Positions 1-12,800 are shown, counted from the first letter of the stretch. The stretch is 64,000 nucleotides of DNA from Benincasa hispida (GCF_009727055.1 NC_052354.1:46820263-46884262); one strand, 5' to 3'. Program-made: numbers and translations. The notes: generated by a model not told the origin, from the letters alone.

Positions 1-209
1 GGTAGAAACAAAAGCAAGAAACATGTGTACGAGCAACTAAGATCGGCGACCTGACGAGGGTGATCGTCAAAAGCTAGTCAAGATGATGAAATTCAAGAAA
101 GGGTTGCTAAATCAACGACCACATATATGAGTTTGAGAAAGAGAAAAAAAGATTTTTGGGGGCGGTTAGGTGGTTAGCTCTTAATATTACCCAATTGTGA
201 TCATATTCC
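1..209. other. Left flank, no recognisable feature
   Basis: Purine-rich sequence with no supported ORF. Its last five bases, ATTCC at 205-209, are repeated directly after the far end of the neighbouring Copia element (9880-9884), so this looks like the pre-insertion target DNA. Confidence 0.5.
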
Positions 210-2031
210 TAATTACACTCTAATTGCTTCTAATTAAAAGGAAATTAACATGCAAAAGTAAAAAAAAAAACAGATAAAACTAAAAAGGATAGTGTACAAC
301 CTTTATAGCTCCCGAAAAAATTCTCCTCGCTGAAACTCGACCCGAACTCTATAGGACCACCACTAGAGTTCCCTTACTATTTCTCTGGGCTCAGAATCGG
401 GTTGTGGGACCCGATGAATGAAGGAATGAAAAGAGAGAAAGAGAGGTTCAAGGTTAATGTGAGAAAAAGTAAATTTTGGTGAGAATTTGAAACCCAAAAA
501 TATATAAAAATTCAGCTTACTAAAAGAGAGAAGAAGAAGAAATTTGTTTTGTAAAACTTCCTTTTATAAAACAATATACAATGCATCTAATGCATGCTTA
601 AAAAACTCACCAAAAATCAATATCTCACAAAGCACTAAACCAAAGTGGGTTATGTGTCATTCTATAATATTTTATACATAGTCCACTTAAGTTAGTGGGA
701 TTATCCAACAAAAATGTTGGATAATTCCACTAACTCTAGTCAAGGGCAAAAATTGGTCTTTTTCCATTTGGTCAAAGTCAAACTTTGACTTTCCCTAGAG
801 AAAAAGTCAACCCTTTGACTTCTTACAGTTTTGACCCTCTTGACTAATTTTGATCTCCCGAACATGAATCCGCATTCATATTTTCAAAATTCAAATCACA
901 TTTGAATATAGAGCGCCATACAAAAAACCGATAGCGATATCGCATATACTTATCGATTTTAATCCCTTTTCCTAATTTGAACAATTCGAACTAATCCAAC
1001 ATACTATTCTAAGTTTAATCCATATGAGCTAGCAGGGGGACCTAATGGATCTACAGATCATGGGCTCTAACAATCCGAGATTAACTAGTAAAACTCTTTA
1101 ACTTAATTAATCAACATTTATTAACTAACAGGTCATTCCACTAAAGTCCCGTAGTTGCACTCCCCTCACTATAGATATATTTCTGTCTGTATGATATAAC
1201 CATAACCAGCAAGTCGATCTTTCACAGGTTGTTCGTGGTCTTGGCTGGGTCAAAATACCGTTTTACCCCCGAGAACACTTCTTGTTCCTTCAGTCCCACT
1301 GAACCTCTAAAGAACAATTGATTTGTAGTCCAACCAATAAATCGAGTCCCTCTCAACTTAGTGAGAGGGTGGGGCCCTTTGTTTTAATTCCGAAGTCAAC
1401 ACTTAAGGGAATAACCTATCTACTACCACTAGAGACGGGTAGAAGTGAAGTCCATCTTGCATCCTATGTCCTTAGCTATTTATCCAGTCTTACCCCTGAA
1501 ATGGGAGGCTTATTGAGCCTGCGTTGTTGAGTTACTCTCACTCATGCAGATCTAAGGATAATCCCGAATAAACAGGAATTCATAGTTAGCTCAAGATTGA
1601 GATCGAGTTACCTAGGTCATCAAATTTGAATTAGTTAGTTTTATATAGTAAATAGTGTTATAAAGCAAAAGTGACTAAGTCGTGGTCCATTTTTATACAA
1701 ACTCATTGCATGGATGCTCCCACTCACATATCTCTACATGAACGATTCAGGATCACATCGTTTGTACTAACTACAAAGTAGGTCGCATCCATAGTGTCCC
1801 CAGAACAAGGTGCCCAACTTTATCCTTATACTATAAACCATTTTAGGTTATATACTCGAACTTGATCCATGTTTTATGTCATCACATAAAGTTCAAGTCT
1901 ACATTAAATAGCCTCAGGACCTTAGTTTATTGGATTCAAGATTACAATTTCAATAACAATTTTATCGCAAAACAAAATAGAAAATGTTTATCAATTTACA
2001 AACTACGAGTTTTAGGACATAAAATCCAACA
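210..2031 (-). repeat. Element A 3' LTR (left copy)
   Basis: It aligns along its length with 8028-9879. On the minus strand it starts TGTTGGATTTTATG, directly after the polypurine tract. The other end begins at TAATTACACTC, where the partner LTR has 32 further bases reaching its terminal CA. Short ORFs here have partners in other LTRs and resemble no protein. Confidence 0.88.
562..568 (-). promoter_or_regulatory. TATA box in element A 3' LTR
   Basis: The minus strand reads TATAAAAGGAAG, a good plant TATA box, conserved at 8418-8424 in the partner LTR. The assignment rests on motif and conservation only. Confidence 0.45.
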
Positions 2032-2044
2032 AACTCCCACTTGG
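2032..2044 (-). other. Element A polypurine tract
   Basis: The minus strand reads CCAAGTGGGAGTT directly before the LTR start TGTTGG. This is the usual plus-strand DNA primer position for Copia elements. The same AAGTGGGAG core precedes the LTRs of elements C and B. Confidence 0.75.
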
Positions 2045-2179
2045 ACTAAAACTCCTAGTGGAATATCACAATGGTTAATTTAAGTGAGGAAAAGAAACAT
2101 ACGAGTATAATAAACATATGAATATAATAAACTAGGGCATATACCCAAAAGTTCTCCCACTTGTCCTAGCTTACAATCT

Positions 2180-3776
2180 TCATAGACCTAGACTCTGTAG
2201 GTGACCTTCAAACACTTTAGTCGTGAGGGTCTTTGTAAAAGGATCAACAATGTTTTGCTCAGAAGATATTTGGGTCACTACAACGTCTCCATGATGTACA
2301 ATCTCCCGGATAAGATGGTATTTGCGCTCAATATGCTTGTCGTGCTTATGGCTTCTTGATTCTCTTGAATTTGCAACTGCACCACTATTATCACAATATA
2401 GGGTGATAGACAGATGCATATATGGAACGACTTCCAAATCTGTTAAGAATTTTCTCAACCATACTGTTTTCTTTACTGCTTCACATACAACTATGTATTC
2501 AACTTCCATTATGGAGTCTGCAGTACAGTTTTGCTTTACACTTCTCCACACTACTACTCCTTCATTCAGAATGAACACTGATCCTGATGTAGATTTTCTT
2601 GCATCTTTATCGGTTTGAAAATCAGAGTCAGTGTATCCAATAAGGATCAAATCCTTAGTACCATACACGAGTATGTAGTTCCTCATTCTCCTAAGATATT
2701 TGAGGATATTCTTATTGGTAGTCCAATGATCATATCTAGGATTGGACTGATACCTACTGACTATCCCAACTGCATAGCATATGTCAGGTCTAGTACATAA
2801 CACTGCATACATCAGGCTCCCTACTTCGGAAGCATAGGGAATGTGTCTCATATCCTCAACCTCTTGAGGTATCTTAAGACATTGATCCTTTGACAAATGA
2901 ATTCCATATTTGTAAGGTAACAAACCTCTTTTGGAATTCTGCATTTTATATCTAGACAACATTTTGTCTATATAAGTTGCTTGAGACATAGCTAGTGTTC
3001 TATTCTTGCGGTCTCGAATAATTTGAATCCCGAGAACATACTGCGCATTTCCTAAATCTTTCATTTGGAACTGAGTTGCTAGCCATTTCATGATGTCAGT
3101 TAGGTAACCTACTTCATTCCCAATAAGTAGAATATTGTCAACATATAAAACTAAGAATGCTATAATAGAATTGACAATCTTCTTGTAAACACAAGGCTCG
3201 TCAACATTCTGTTCAAAGCCATAAGATTTGACCGCAGTATCAAATCTTATATTCTAAGATCTAGAAGCTTGTTTTAACCCAAAAATGGATTTTTTAAGCT
3301 TACAAACCTTTTGTTCTTAACCCTATACAATAAACCCCTCTGGTTGAGCCATATAGATACTCTCCTTAAAATCGCCGTTTAGAAAGGCTGTCTTGACATC
3401 TATCTGCCAAATTTCATAGTCATAAAAGGTGGCAATGGATAAGAGTATTCTAATCAACTTAAGCATGGCAACGGGAGAGAGTTTCTTCATAGTCCACTCC
3501 TCCTCTCTAGGTATAATCCTTTGCCACAAGTCGAGCCTTAAAAGTCTGTACTTTACCGGTTTGGTCTCGTATTCTCTTGTAGATCCACTTACAACCAATT
3601 GGTTTTACATCGTTTGGTTGATCTACAAATTCCGAGACAGAATTGAAGTATATAGACTCCATTTCGAGGTCTATGGCTTTGACCCACTGATCACGGTCTA
3701 CATCTTTCATCGCCTGTTTATAGGTCGATGGATCCTCTATGCCGTCATCAGGTATGACGACTTGTGTTTATGTTAA
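2180..3776 (-). pseudogene. Element A reverse transcriptase and RNase H, broken
   Basis: The 2180-3091 reading frame (303 codons) carries the RT C-terminus (motifs QYVLGIQI and SRYKMQNSKRG) and a Copia RNase H: catalytic-type aspartate in YTDSDF, glutamate in MEVEY, aspartate in YCDNSGA, and the closing DPFTK. RT segments continue upstream at 3323-3598 and 3507-3710 (WQIDVKTAFLNG, CKWIYKRI) in different frames, so at least one frameshift separates them. At about 3120-3150 the catalytic YVDD box reads Y-V-D-N, replacing a metal-binding aspartate. The domain would copy the element RNA in virus-like particles; this copy cannot. Confidence 0.9.
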
Positions 3777-5112
3777 ACCCAAGTAATGGTCAGGCTGATG
3801 AACAACCTTCCCACTACGTCGAGGCATTCTCAACTCTTGAGAAGGATGTAACTGACCAAATGTACTAGTTTTATCTACTACTTTAGTAGATGAACTAGCT
3901 CTATCTGTAGCGTCTTTGAAAATTTCATTCAATACTAGTCTACTGCAAGGTTGATGACTTCTTATGTGGTCTTCCTCTAAGAATGTGACATTTGTCGATA
4001 CAAGTACCTTATTCTCTTGAGGATCGTAAAATAACCACCTTTTGTTTCTTTTGGATAACCTACAAATAGGCATAGTTTTGAACGACGTTCCAATTTTTTA
4101 GGATTTTGCACCAACACGTGTGCAAGACATCCCCAAATCCTAAAGTGACGTAAACTGCCTTTACGCCCTTTCCATAGCTCATAAGGTGTTTCGAAACACT
4201 TTTAGAGGGAACGTTATTCAAAATATAGAAAGCAGTTTCTAATGCATGTCCTCAAAAGGAATCAAGTAACTTAGCAAAGCTCATCATTGAGTGAACCATG
4301 TCCAACAAGGTTCTGTTTCTTTTTTCAGATACACCATTCTACTGAGGCATATTAGGTGCAGAGAGTTGTGACTTGATTCCGTGTTCTATCATATAGTCCT
4401 GGAATCTTAAGTCCATGTACTCCCCACCTCGATCTGATCGTAGTGTCTTAATTGTTTTACCTAACTGGTTCTCAACGTCACCCTTATATTCTTTGAACTT
4501 TTCAAAAGAATCAGACTTGTGATGCATTAGGTAAATATGACCATACCTTGAATAGTCATCAATAAAACTGATGAAATATTCATACCCACCTCGAGCTTTG
4601 ACATTCATCGGTCCACAGAGGTCAGAATGTACGAGCTTTAAGGGTATTGTGGCTGTGAGACCCTTTCCAGTAAAAGATCTCTTAGTCATTTTTCCCTCAA
4701 GACAAGACTCACATGGAGGTAAAGAATTGTCTTCTAACTGATTTAGGAGTCCATTCTTAACCAATCTCTCAATCCTTTTGAGATTTATGTGGCCAAGTCT
4801 TAAGTTCCATAGATAGGCATTAGAAGAAACCTTTTGTCTTTTGTTCTGAGTTTCGGCTGCTCTAAACATCTCAGTATTTAAGACAAATTTTGCTTTAGTT
4901 GGTCTTAACTTATATAAGTTGTTTTCAAGTATAGTAGAACAAATTTGGATACCTTTTCTGAAAATGAACACTTCATTAATTTCAAAAGATATTTTATACA
5001 TTTGTTCTAATATACATGTGATATATATTAAATTTCGTCTCATTTTAGGAGCATACAAAACATTTTTAAGTATGATATATCTATTGTTGAAAAACAACTT
5101 CAAGTCTCCCAT
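3768..5112 (-). pseudogene. Element A integrase, broken
   Basis: Frame 4339-5112 contains the GAG-pre-integrase segment (LWNLRLGHINLKR, then CESCLEGKMTKR, forming the HHCC zinc-binding region). The DDE core follows, with the first aspartate in VHSDLCG and the second in LRSDRGGEY. A TAG stop falls just before the expected NG-E-R motif with the catalytic glutamate. The C-terminal part and linker to RT continue at 3768-4073 (LVSTNVTFLEEDHI). Integrase inserts the cDNA into chromosomes; the broken frame rules out a full-length product. Confidence 0.88.
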
Positions 5113-6149
5113 TGCTTCGGCCGAGACAACCTCTCATGTTCCAACCTTGATGGTGATCTCACCTTCTTCAAGTTTTTTCTAGGAACTAGTTTCCTTGAAA
5201 AGAAAAGCAAATATGATTAGTGGCTTCTGAATCCAATATCCAGGTTGAGGTATCATACTCCACTAAACATGTTTCAATAACTAGTAAATCATATTTACCT
5301 TGTGCTTCTTTTTCTGCTTTTTTCTTAGCAAGGTATTTCGGGCAGTTCCTCTTCCAGTGCCCGTTTTGGTTGCAGTGGAAACATTTTCCTTTTTCTGCAA
5401 CTTTCTTTCCCTTGTTTGTCATGGGAGTCTTCCCCTTACCCTTCCTTTTCATTTGAACATTTTTGTTCTTTGAAGTTCCAACTTTAGTTTTAGAGGACAA
5501 TCCTTTTGAAACTTTCTTTGTGGTGACAACATTTGCCTCCACTTCTTTCCCCTTAGACTTTGTAAGAGTTTGAAAGTGCTAGAGCTAGTTAAGAAGGGTC
5601 GTCAGATTAAACTATATCTTATTCAGAGAAGCATTCGTTTGAAAAGGTATGAAGCTCTTTGGAAGAGACTCCATAATAAAGCTAACCTGATTTGCCTCGT
5701 CGATGGCGCCACCATTTACTTCAGCAATGTTGAAGTGGACCATCATGTCCAGGACATGTTCTCTAATAGAGGTCCCTTCCTTCATACGCTTATTGTAAAT
5801 GTACTTAATTGCCTCGTATCTTAGGATTGATGATAGTTGCCCGAACATCTCTTTTTAATGAATCCATGATAGCCTTAGCTATGTTCAAGGATTCGTATTT
5901 CTTCGCCAATACATTAGTCATGCTAGCAAGAATATAGACACGAGCTTTATCATTAGCCTTAACCCATCGATCATAAGCATCCCCACTAGTTCAGTTAGCA
6001 TTCGAGGCAGGGGCCTGAGGACATTCCTCAGTTAAGACAAATCTCAGGTAATCTTTTACTAGTATTGTATTCATATTTGTTTTCTATGTTGAGTAGTTGT
6101 CGCCATTATGTTTTTCAGAAGCTAATAGTTGAACTAAAGAGCTAGTCAT
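5113..6149 (-). pseudogene. Element A gag and protease, broken
   Basis: The likely start is the ATG at 6149-6147, opening MTSSLVQLLASE, which resembles the gag start of element C (MSNSIIQLLASD). Stops interrupt the N-terminal part; one replaces the Trp expected after YST. Frame 5612-5848 carries the middle of gag (REHVLDMMVHFNIAE). Frame 5186-5542 has a basic stretch, the zinc knuckle CFHCNQNGHWKRNC and the protease active-site remnant WILDSEATNHI, where relatives have DSGATNH (Gly to Glu). Gag would form the particle and bind RNA. Confidence 0.85.
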
Positions 6150-8010
6150 GCTGAAAAGAAAAACATATATTTTTTAGTAAAAAAAATTAATCTTTAAAAT
6201 CCAATCAAGTTTAGCAAAAAAATAAATAAATAAGTAAAATAATGTACCATCATTATTATATTTGCAACGATATTTCAACGGTTTAGGATAACCTTCACTG
6301 AGGGGTGATCGACTATTCCTCCATTGAACCAAGGCTATCTTGACTAGATACTATCACCAGAATAACTCTTATTCTTATAATAACTTAGTTATCGTTACTT
6401 TAGTCAAGAATTCACTAACACTTGGTAATTCTCGTAAGTGTGACCCTCCATTTTCAAATCTCAAAGATCAAAATCATTATGCTCCCGAAGTTGGAAAGAC
6501 AAGAATGAAAATGGACCTGAGAGACCCTATCAATTTCTAGAGTTTGCGGAGTTCCGAATCCTATAATACAACCCTCCGATTGATAAGGTCACTCTAGGGC
6601 AGACATGCAAACACATTATAGGAATCTCACAGTGCGACCTAATGGAAGAGATTGTAGGATGTGTTGACACACTTCCTTCTCCCACTTACTATGAAAAACT
6701 TCCCCTATTCACCTTGGTATTGACTCATGCAAACACTCTCCAAATGGAGTCCACTCCCAGGGTGGCCCAAAGCCAAGCATGAATCTCACGGTGTGAACTC
6801 TTAGGGACGCTAGAGCTAAAAGTACATTACTTCTCTCCAACTGAAGTGTTCTAGACGGTTAAGGTATAAAATACTTAGCGATATATTTCGGCTAACTTAA
6901 ACATATCTTAAGTATAGGTGATTCATTCGAGTATAACTTTTATACTGGATTTTTAACCTACGATGTCTAGGTAATAAACAAATTTTATTACCTCACACCG
7001 ATCATGCATGCTCATAAAACTGGTTTAACCTAACTCAGACGCCGGCTCGATCTTCAGGTAGTAGGTGTTCCGTGAACCATCAACTTAAAAACCTTCAACC
7101 TTAGTCATTTTATCTGACTTTTTGCCAAGATCTTGCCGGGTGAGTTTTCTTGTAACTTCGGTTTTACAAGATATTGACCTATTTTCTATGAAAATTGGGA
7201 TTGCTCGATGGTTAACCTTAAGTGAGCATGCATCTTATCTTTATTATAGATTTTAGAAGTCTAGGTTATTTTATAACAATTATAACCCTAGAGCATTCAT
7301 CTATAACATGCTTCCTTCAAACAAAGATGCTTTAATATAACACTTATATTAAAACTAAGCATGCATAGTATATATTTTATAACACTTATAACATATAACA
7401 AATGCATGTCACATGCTTTTCCTATGGTGGAGTTTTAAAACTATATAGCATACTATATGCACACATAATCAAACAACATTATACATCACATGCATAATAG
7501 GCTGTCTCTTATACACATCTAGATGTGTATAAGAGACAGGGTCAATACACACTGGCACGGTCAGGAAGTGCGGGGCGGGTCGGGTCAACAGAAAGCACAC
7601 GGTGCGCGGGTCGTGGATGCAAGAGCGGGCGGGTGAAAACAGGTCGAAGACTTCGTCAACAGTTGGTGCGCGTGGGGCTACTCCAAACTAGGTCGGACCT
7701 TGGGCGGGTCGTCGGATCTAGTGGCCGAAACGGGTCTGGAACTAAAATTTCTTTAATTTTTGAAGCTGTCCAATCTCCAAGAACCAGGCAATTACAATCT
7801 AATTTCAACTCTAATGACTCTAACAAGTTTACAGACCCTTTTCCACACATTAATGCTCATAAACATGTGAGCGATTACAAATTTTCACAAGAAATTTAAA
7901 GAAAATCAATGCCAAAACCATAATATTTCCACTTTAGTTCACATTTCATTCAACACTTGAAAGAAAGGGAAAAAATACCCACCAAAAGCAATTGAGTGTA
8001 ATTAAAGCAT
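6150..8010 (-). other. Element A long non-coding leader
   Basis: This 1.86-kb stretch between primer site and gag start has no credible ORF. Parts are recognisably shared with the leaders of B (about 39340-40450) and C (about 50480-51430 and 52370-53110), including GTGTTGACACAC next to CCCACTTACTAT, and a twice-used GAATCTCAC motif followed by a GTGYGA core. A sequencing adapter splits it at 7502-7539. The C-leader match at 7790-8010 shows that both sides of the adapter are genuine leader. Confidence 0.7.
7502..7539. other. Nextera junction adapter (artefact)
   Basis: The 19-bp Tn5 mosaic end CTGTCTCTTATACACATCT is followed at once by its exact reverse complement, a perfect 38-bp palindrome identical to the Illumina Nextera mate-pair junction adapter. 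It is laboratory sequence left in the assembly. The ORF starting at 7525 reads MYKRQ from it and should not be annotated. The bases either side need not be contiguous in the genome. Confidence 0.97.
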
Positions 8011-8022
8011 GCTCTGATACCA
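8011..8022 (-). other. Element A primer-binding site
   Basis: The minus strand reads TGGTATCAGAGC, complementary to the 3' end of plant initiator tRNA-Met, 5 bases from the LTR end (8028). It fixes the element's orientation and 5' end. Confidence 0.92.
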
Positions 8023-8027
8023 CATTA

Positions 8028-9879
8028 TGAAACACGAGATACGCAGTAGAATAAGAATCTAATTACACTCTAATTGCTTCTAATTAAAAGGAAATTAGCA
8101 TACAAAAGTAAAAAAAAAAAAAAAAAAGTAAACGAAAAGGGATAGTGTACAACCTTTATAGCTCCCGAAAAAAGCTTATTCTCGCTGAAACTCGACCCGA
8201 ACTCTACAGGACCACCACTAGACTTTCTTTGCTATTCTCTAGACTTAGAACCGGGTTGTGGGATCCGGTGAATGAAGGAATGGAAAGAGAATAAAGGGAG
8301 GTTCAAGAATAATGTGAGAAAAAGATAATTTTGGTGAGAATATGGAAATCCAAAATATATATAAAATTCAGCTTGCTAAAAGAGAGAAGAAGAAGAAATT
8401 TGTTTTATAAAACTTCCTTTTATAAAACAATTACATGCATCTAATGCATGTAAAAACTCACCAAAAATCAATACCTCACAAGGCACTAAATCAAAGTGGG
8501 CTATGTGTCATTCTATAATGTTCACACATAGTCCATTTAAGTTAGTGGGATTATACAACAAAAATGTTGGATAATTCCACTAACTCTAGTTAAGGGCAAA
8601 ATGGTCTTTTTCCATTTGGTCAAAGTCAAACTTTGACTTTCCCTAGCGAAAAGTCAACCCTTTGACTTTTACAGTTTTGACCCTCTTGACTAATTTTGAC
8701 CTCCCGAACATGAATCCACATTCATATTTTCAAAATTCAAATCACATTTGAATATAGAGTGCCATACAAAAAACCGATAGCGATATCGCATATACCTGAC
8801 GGTTTTAATCCCTTTTCCTAATTCGAACAATTCGAATTATTCCAACATACTGTTCTAAGTTTAATCCATATGAGCTAGCAGGGGAACCTAATGGATCTAC
8901 AGATCATGGGCTCTAACAATCCGAGATTAACCGATAAAACTCTTTAACTTAATTAATCAACATTTGTTAACTAACGGGCCATTCCACTAAAGTCCCATAG
9001 TTACACTCCCCTCACTGTAGATATATTTCTGTCCGTCTGATATAACCATAACCAGTAAGTCGATCTATCACAGGTTGTTCGTGGTTTTGATTGGATCAAA
9101 ATATTGTTTTACCCCCGAGAACAGTTCTTGTTCCTTCAGTCCCACTGAACCTCTAAAGAATAATTAATTTGTGGTCCAACCAACAAATCGAGTCCCTCTT
9201 AGCCTAGTGAGAGGGGTGGGGTCCCTTGTTCTAATTTCGAAGTCAGCGCTTAAGGGAACAACCTATCTACTACCACTAGAGATGGGTAGGAGTGAAGTCC
9301 GTCTTGCACCCTATGTCCCCAGCTATTTACCCGGTCTTACCCCTGAAATAGAAGGCTTATTGAGCCTGCATCGTTGAGCTACTCTCACCCATGCAGATCT
9401 AAGGATAATCCCGAATAAACATGAGTTCATATTTAGCTTAGGATTGAGATCGAGTTACCTAGGTCATCAAATTTGAATTAGTCAGTTTTATATAGTAAAC
9501 GGTGTTATAAAGAAAAAGTGACTAAGTCGTGGTCCAGTCTTATACAATCTCATTGCATAGGATGCCCTCACTCACATATCTCTATATGAACGATTCAGGA
9601 TCACATCGTTTGTATTAACTACAAAGTAGGCCACATCCATAATGTTCACAGAACAAGGCGCCCAACCTTATCCCTATACTATAGACCATTTTAGGCTATA
9701 TACTTGAACTTGATCCATGTTTTATGTCATCACATAAAGTTCAAGTCTACATTAAATAGCCTCAGGACCTTAGTTTATTGGATTCAAGATTACAATTTCA
9801 ATAACAATTTTATCGAAAAATAAAACAGAATATGTTTATGAATTTACAAACTACGAGTTTTAGGACATAAAATCCAATA
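8028..9879 (-). repeat. Element A 5' LTR (right copy)
   Basis: 1,852 bp, starting TGAAACACG on the plus strand next to the primer site and ending CCAATA (CCAACA in the partner). It aligns with 210-2031 at roughly 93-95% by eye, which suggests an old insertion. The ORF at 9171-9377 is an LTR shadow with a counterpart at 1318-1530. Confidence 0.9.
8418..8424 (-). promoter_or_regulatory. TATA box in element A 5' LTR
   Basis: Minus-strand TATAAAAGGAAG, conserved with 562-568 in the 3' LTR. It would drive the genomic transcript toward gag. Confidence 0.45.
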
Positions 9880-12800
9880 ATTCCTTTAGGACTTGTTGGA
9901 CATATTCTAAAGGTGAAGTAAAAGACACATAAAGTCTGAAAAATAAGGTTACTAACTTTACAAGATGAAAAGGTTGATGGTGATACTCTTAGAACTTATA
10001 ATGAACTTAATTTAATTGATCTGGTTTTGAGAATTGTGGAGATTTTAAGCATGTGGTGAGACACATTTGGTGGGTGATTGGAATACAAAATTTGGCAGTG
10101 TTATATAGTCTTTTTGCAAGTGTATTTTATCAAACTTTTATGGAAAACTATGTCAAAATTTTTCTAAAATTTGATTTAGTAAACTTTATTTCAAACGGTG
10201 TTTACATATAAAGGTTTTGCTAGCTACTTCTTTTGGAAAATGCTTTTAGAGTTTGACAATAGATTTCATAGTTCAATTGAAGTCTATTGCCAGCATGTCA
10301 TGTCCTAGGTTTGGCAGGGTAACTTGGGACGACATCTTTTGTTATCTTATTTTATTTATATATATAAGAATTTTTGTTGACAATGGCTTTATATAATTTA
10401 GTAAAAATAAATGTAATGAGTGAGGCTTGAACTCGAGTTTTGATAATATGCTAGTTTTTTTTTATATATATTATTTAAAGAGTATAAAGTTGAGGGGGGG
10501 GGGGGGCTCAAGTCCTGCTTGGGTCCATATTAAATCCGCCCCTGTATGTTGCTATATGAAAAAATGAAAACATAAAAAAATATGAAAAAAAACTAATTTG
10601 ATAATAATATGTATAAAATAATGAAGAATATTTCAATTGAATATGCAACAAATATTTAAAGAAATTGAAAGTTAGATAAAATCAAATTTGACAATAAAAG
10701 ATAAATTCGAATATAAATCGGAGAGAAAAATCAAATTTTTTTTGTTTATTGTGATTAATTTAAAAAGTGGTTAGATAAAATATAATTTGATAATAGGATA
10801 TAAATTCAAATATAATTTGGAGGGGGGGGAATCAAGAAGGGAGCTCGTTTATTTACAATTACAATGTATTCATAATTTCATTTTTATTTAAATTTCAACA
10901 ATTTACTCTATTTATGACTCTGTCAACTACAAAACCTACGAACCCATAAACGAAAACTTAATAAGAAGCCTAACTCATTATAGAGGCATAGTAAAAACAA
11001 CAAGATTGCAAAAGTGAATCTTTATTTATTTGTCAAAAAAAGACAACTAATGGTATAATAATATAATAAGATGATAATGAGTAAAACATGATTAAAAACG
11101 GTATAAAAACGGATAAAATTCGAATGAAATATAGTTTGTTAGATGATAATATGTATATTGTAATGAGTAAAATCTTAATCGGAAGCAAATATATCAATCC
11201 GAATTTAAAATAATAAAAATTAATAAGATGATGCAAAATCTAAATATCTATTATAAATTAAAATCAAAATGGAGATATAAAAACTAGAGATTGATTCATT
11301 CTAAATATTTTGAAAAAGTGACTTATATCAAATCAAATATGATATTAAACAGCCAATTCAATATTTAAAATGGGCGAAAAATCTGCCCTATTTCTCTTGA
11401 ATTCGGGTTGGAATCTCATAACCGGCTCTTCCCATTTAAACTGTATTTCTATTTAAAATTGATACACGATATAACAATTACACTGTATTTGAAAATGTTG
11501 TTATCGGACCATACCAGAGGTAACGTGAGAATTATAAAAGTGTTTGTCATGTGAGCAACATGTGTTTTCCCAAAATTCTTATTAACTTTAATGTGTGACA
11601 AAAATCAAAAGGATCCCCGAATTTTGTCATTTCCTCCAATTTCTCGAGTAACAACAATGTTTTTATCACACCCAAAATATTAACATATATAGTAAAGGTA
11701 AGTATGATAGACAAAAAAAGGTCAGAGATAAGGAGAGGCTCAGTCGGCATCGATTTGGAAAAAAATCCAAACTGACATTTTCCTAAAAATCTTTAAAGAA
11801 TAAAAATGACCAAAACCGATTTCTAATTTACACTCCTCAACGGTCGATGTCGGTTTGAACATTAACTAAATTGGCCATAGTTGATTCGATGGCGGTTTGG
11901 TCAAAAAATCGACTCCGACGGCCTTTGCACACCCCTATATAGCACCATGCAAAGAAAAATTGCAAAATTTAGACTCGGCTTTATAAGTCTATAAGTGATA
12001 GATTATATCACTAATAGGAGTCTATGATGATTAAATATTTCAATAAATTTCGCTAGATTTGAAATTTTTTAATATACACTCAATTATTAGTCCTAAAAGT
12101 GTATATTGCATTTACTTTTTTTTTTCCAAAACTTTCCATTGTATCAATTTATTATAGGATCGGTATGATGACCCTAGAGGGGTAGATGAGGTTTAATTAA
12201 ACTTTTTGTTAAATATGCCTAGTTTAGTCTAATTAGATATTTTTAAATAAAATTAATAAAAATCCTAATTGATCATAAATAGCAAGATTGATAAAAATTA
12301 TGTAATAATATACTCAATCAATCTCAACCAACAAAAGCATGCAACTAAAATCAAATGAAAAGATAATTAGAAAAGAGCTAGAGAAGAAGACACCATAATT
12401 TTTATAATGGTTTGGTCAAACTCGACCTACATTCACTTTCGCAAGCGCCTTTTGGGATTTTAAATAAGAATCTCACCAACTCTTTTCACATATTAGAACC
12501 CAACTACTACACCTCTATTTTTTGTGAGTTCAATAGCAAACTCAATCATTTCCACATATTAGGATCAAACCATTACAATCATTCTTGAAACCCCGCGATT
12601 AAGAGCAACCCTTACAAAATGTTTGGAAAATTAAAGCACACTAAAAAAAAATTCTAAAAGAGTGAATTTACAAATTTTGAGCTCACAACAAATCAGTCCT
12701 CACCATACATAAATCTTTTAAGCTTGGAGAGAGCAACAATGGAGACTTAATGAATTATAGAGGATTGTAAAAAGAAGTGAAATTATTGTTGAAAATTTGG

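Larger units (their letters stand above)
210..9879 (-). mobile_element. Element A: Ty1/Copia LTR retrotransposon, decayed
   Basis: Two direct repeats of about 1.82 and 1.85 kb (210-2031 and 8028-9879) flank an internal region. Read on the minus strand it holds a tRNA-Met primer site, a 1.9-kb leader, gag with a CCHC knuckle, integrase, reverse transcriptase, RNase H and a polypurine tract. The order INT before RT defines Copia. ATTCC occurs immediately outside both ends. The left LTR lacks the outermost 32 bases present in the right one. Stops and frameshifts break every domain, so the copy is not autonomous. A Nextera adapter interrupts the leader. Lineage within Copia is not resolved. Confidence 0.93.

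Noticed and set aside
1318..1530. 70-codon ORF with a partner at 9171-9377
   Set aside because: Lies within both LTRs of element A; similar by LTR homology and lacks any domain.
7525..7899. 124-codon ORF starting MYKRQ
   Set aside because: It starts inside the Nextera adapter and continues into element A leader; no domain.
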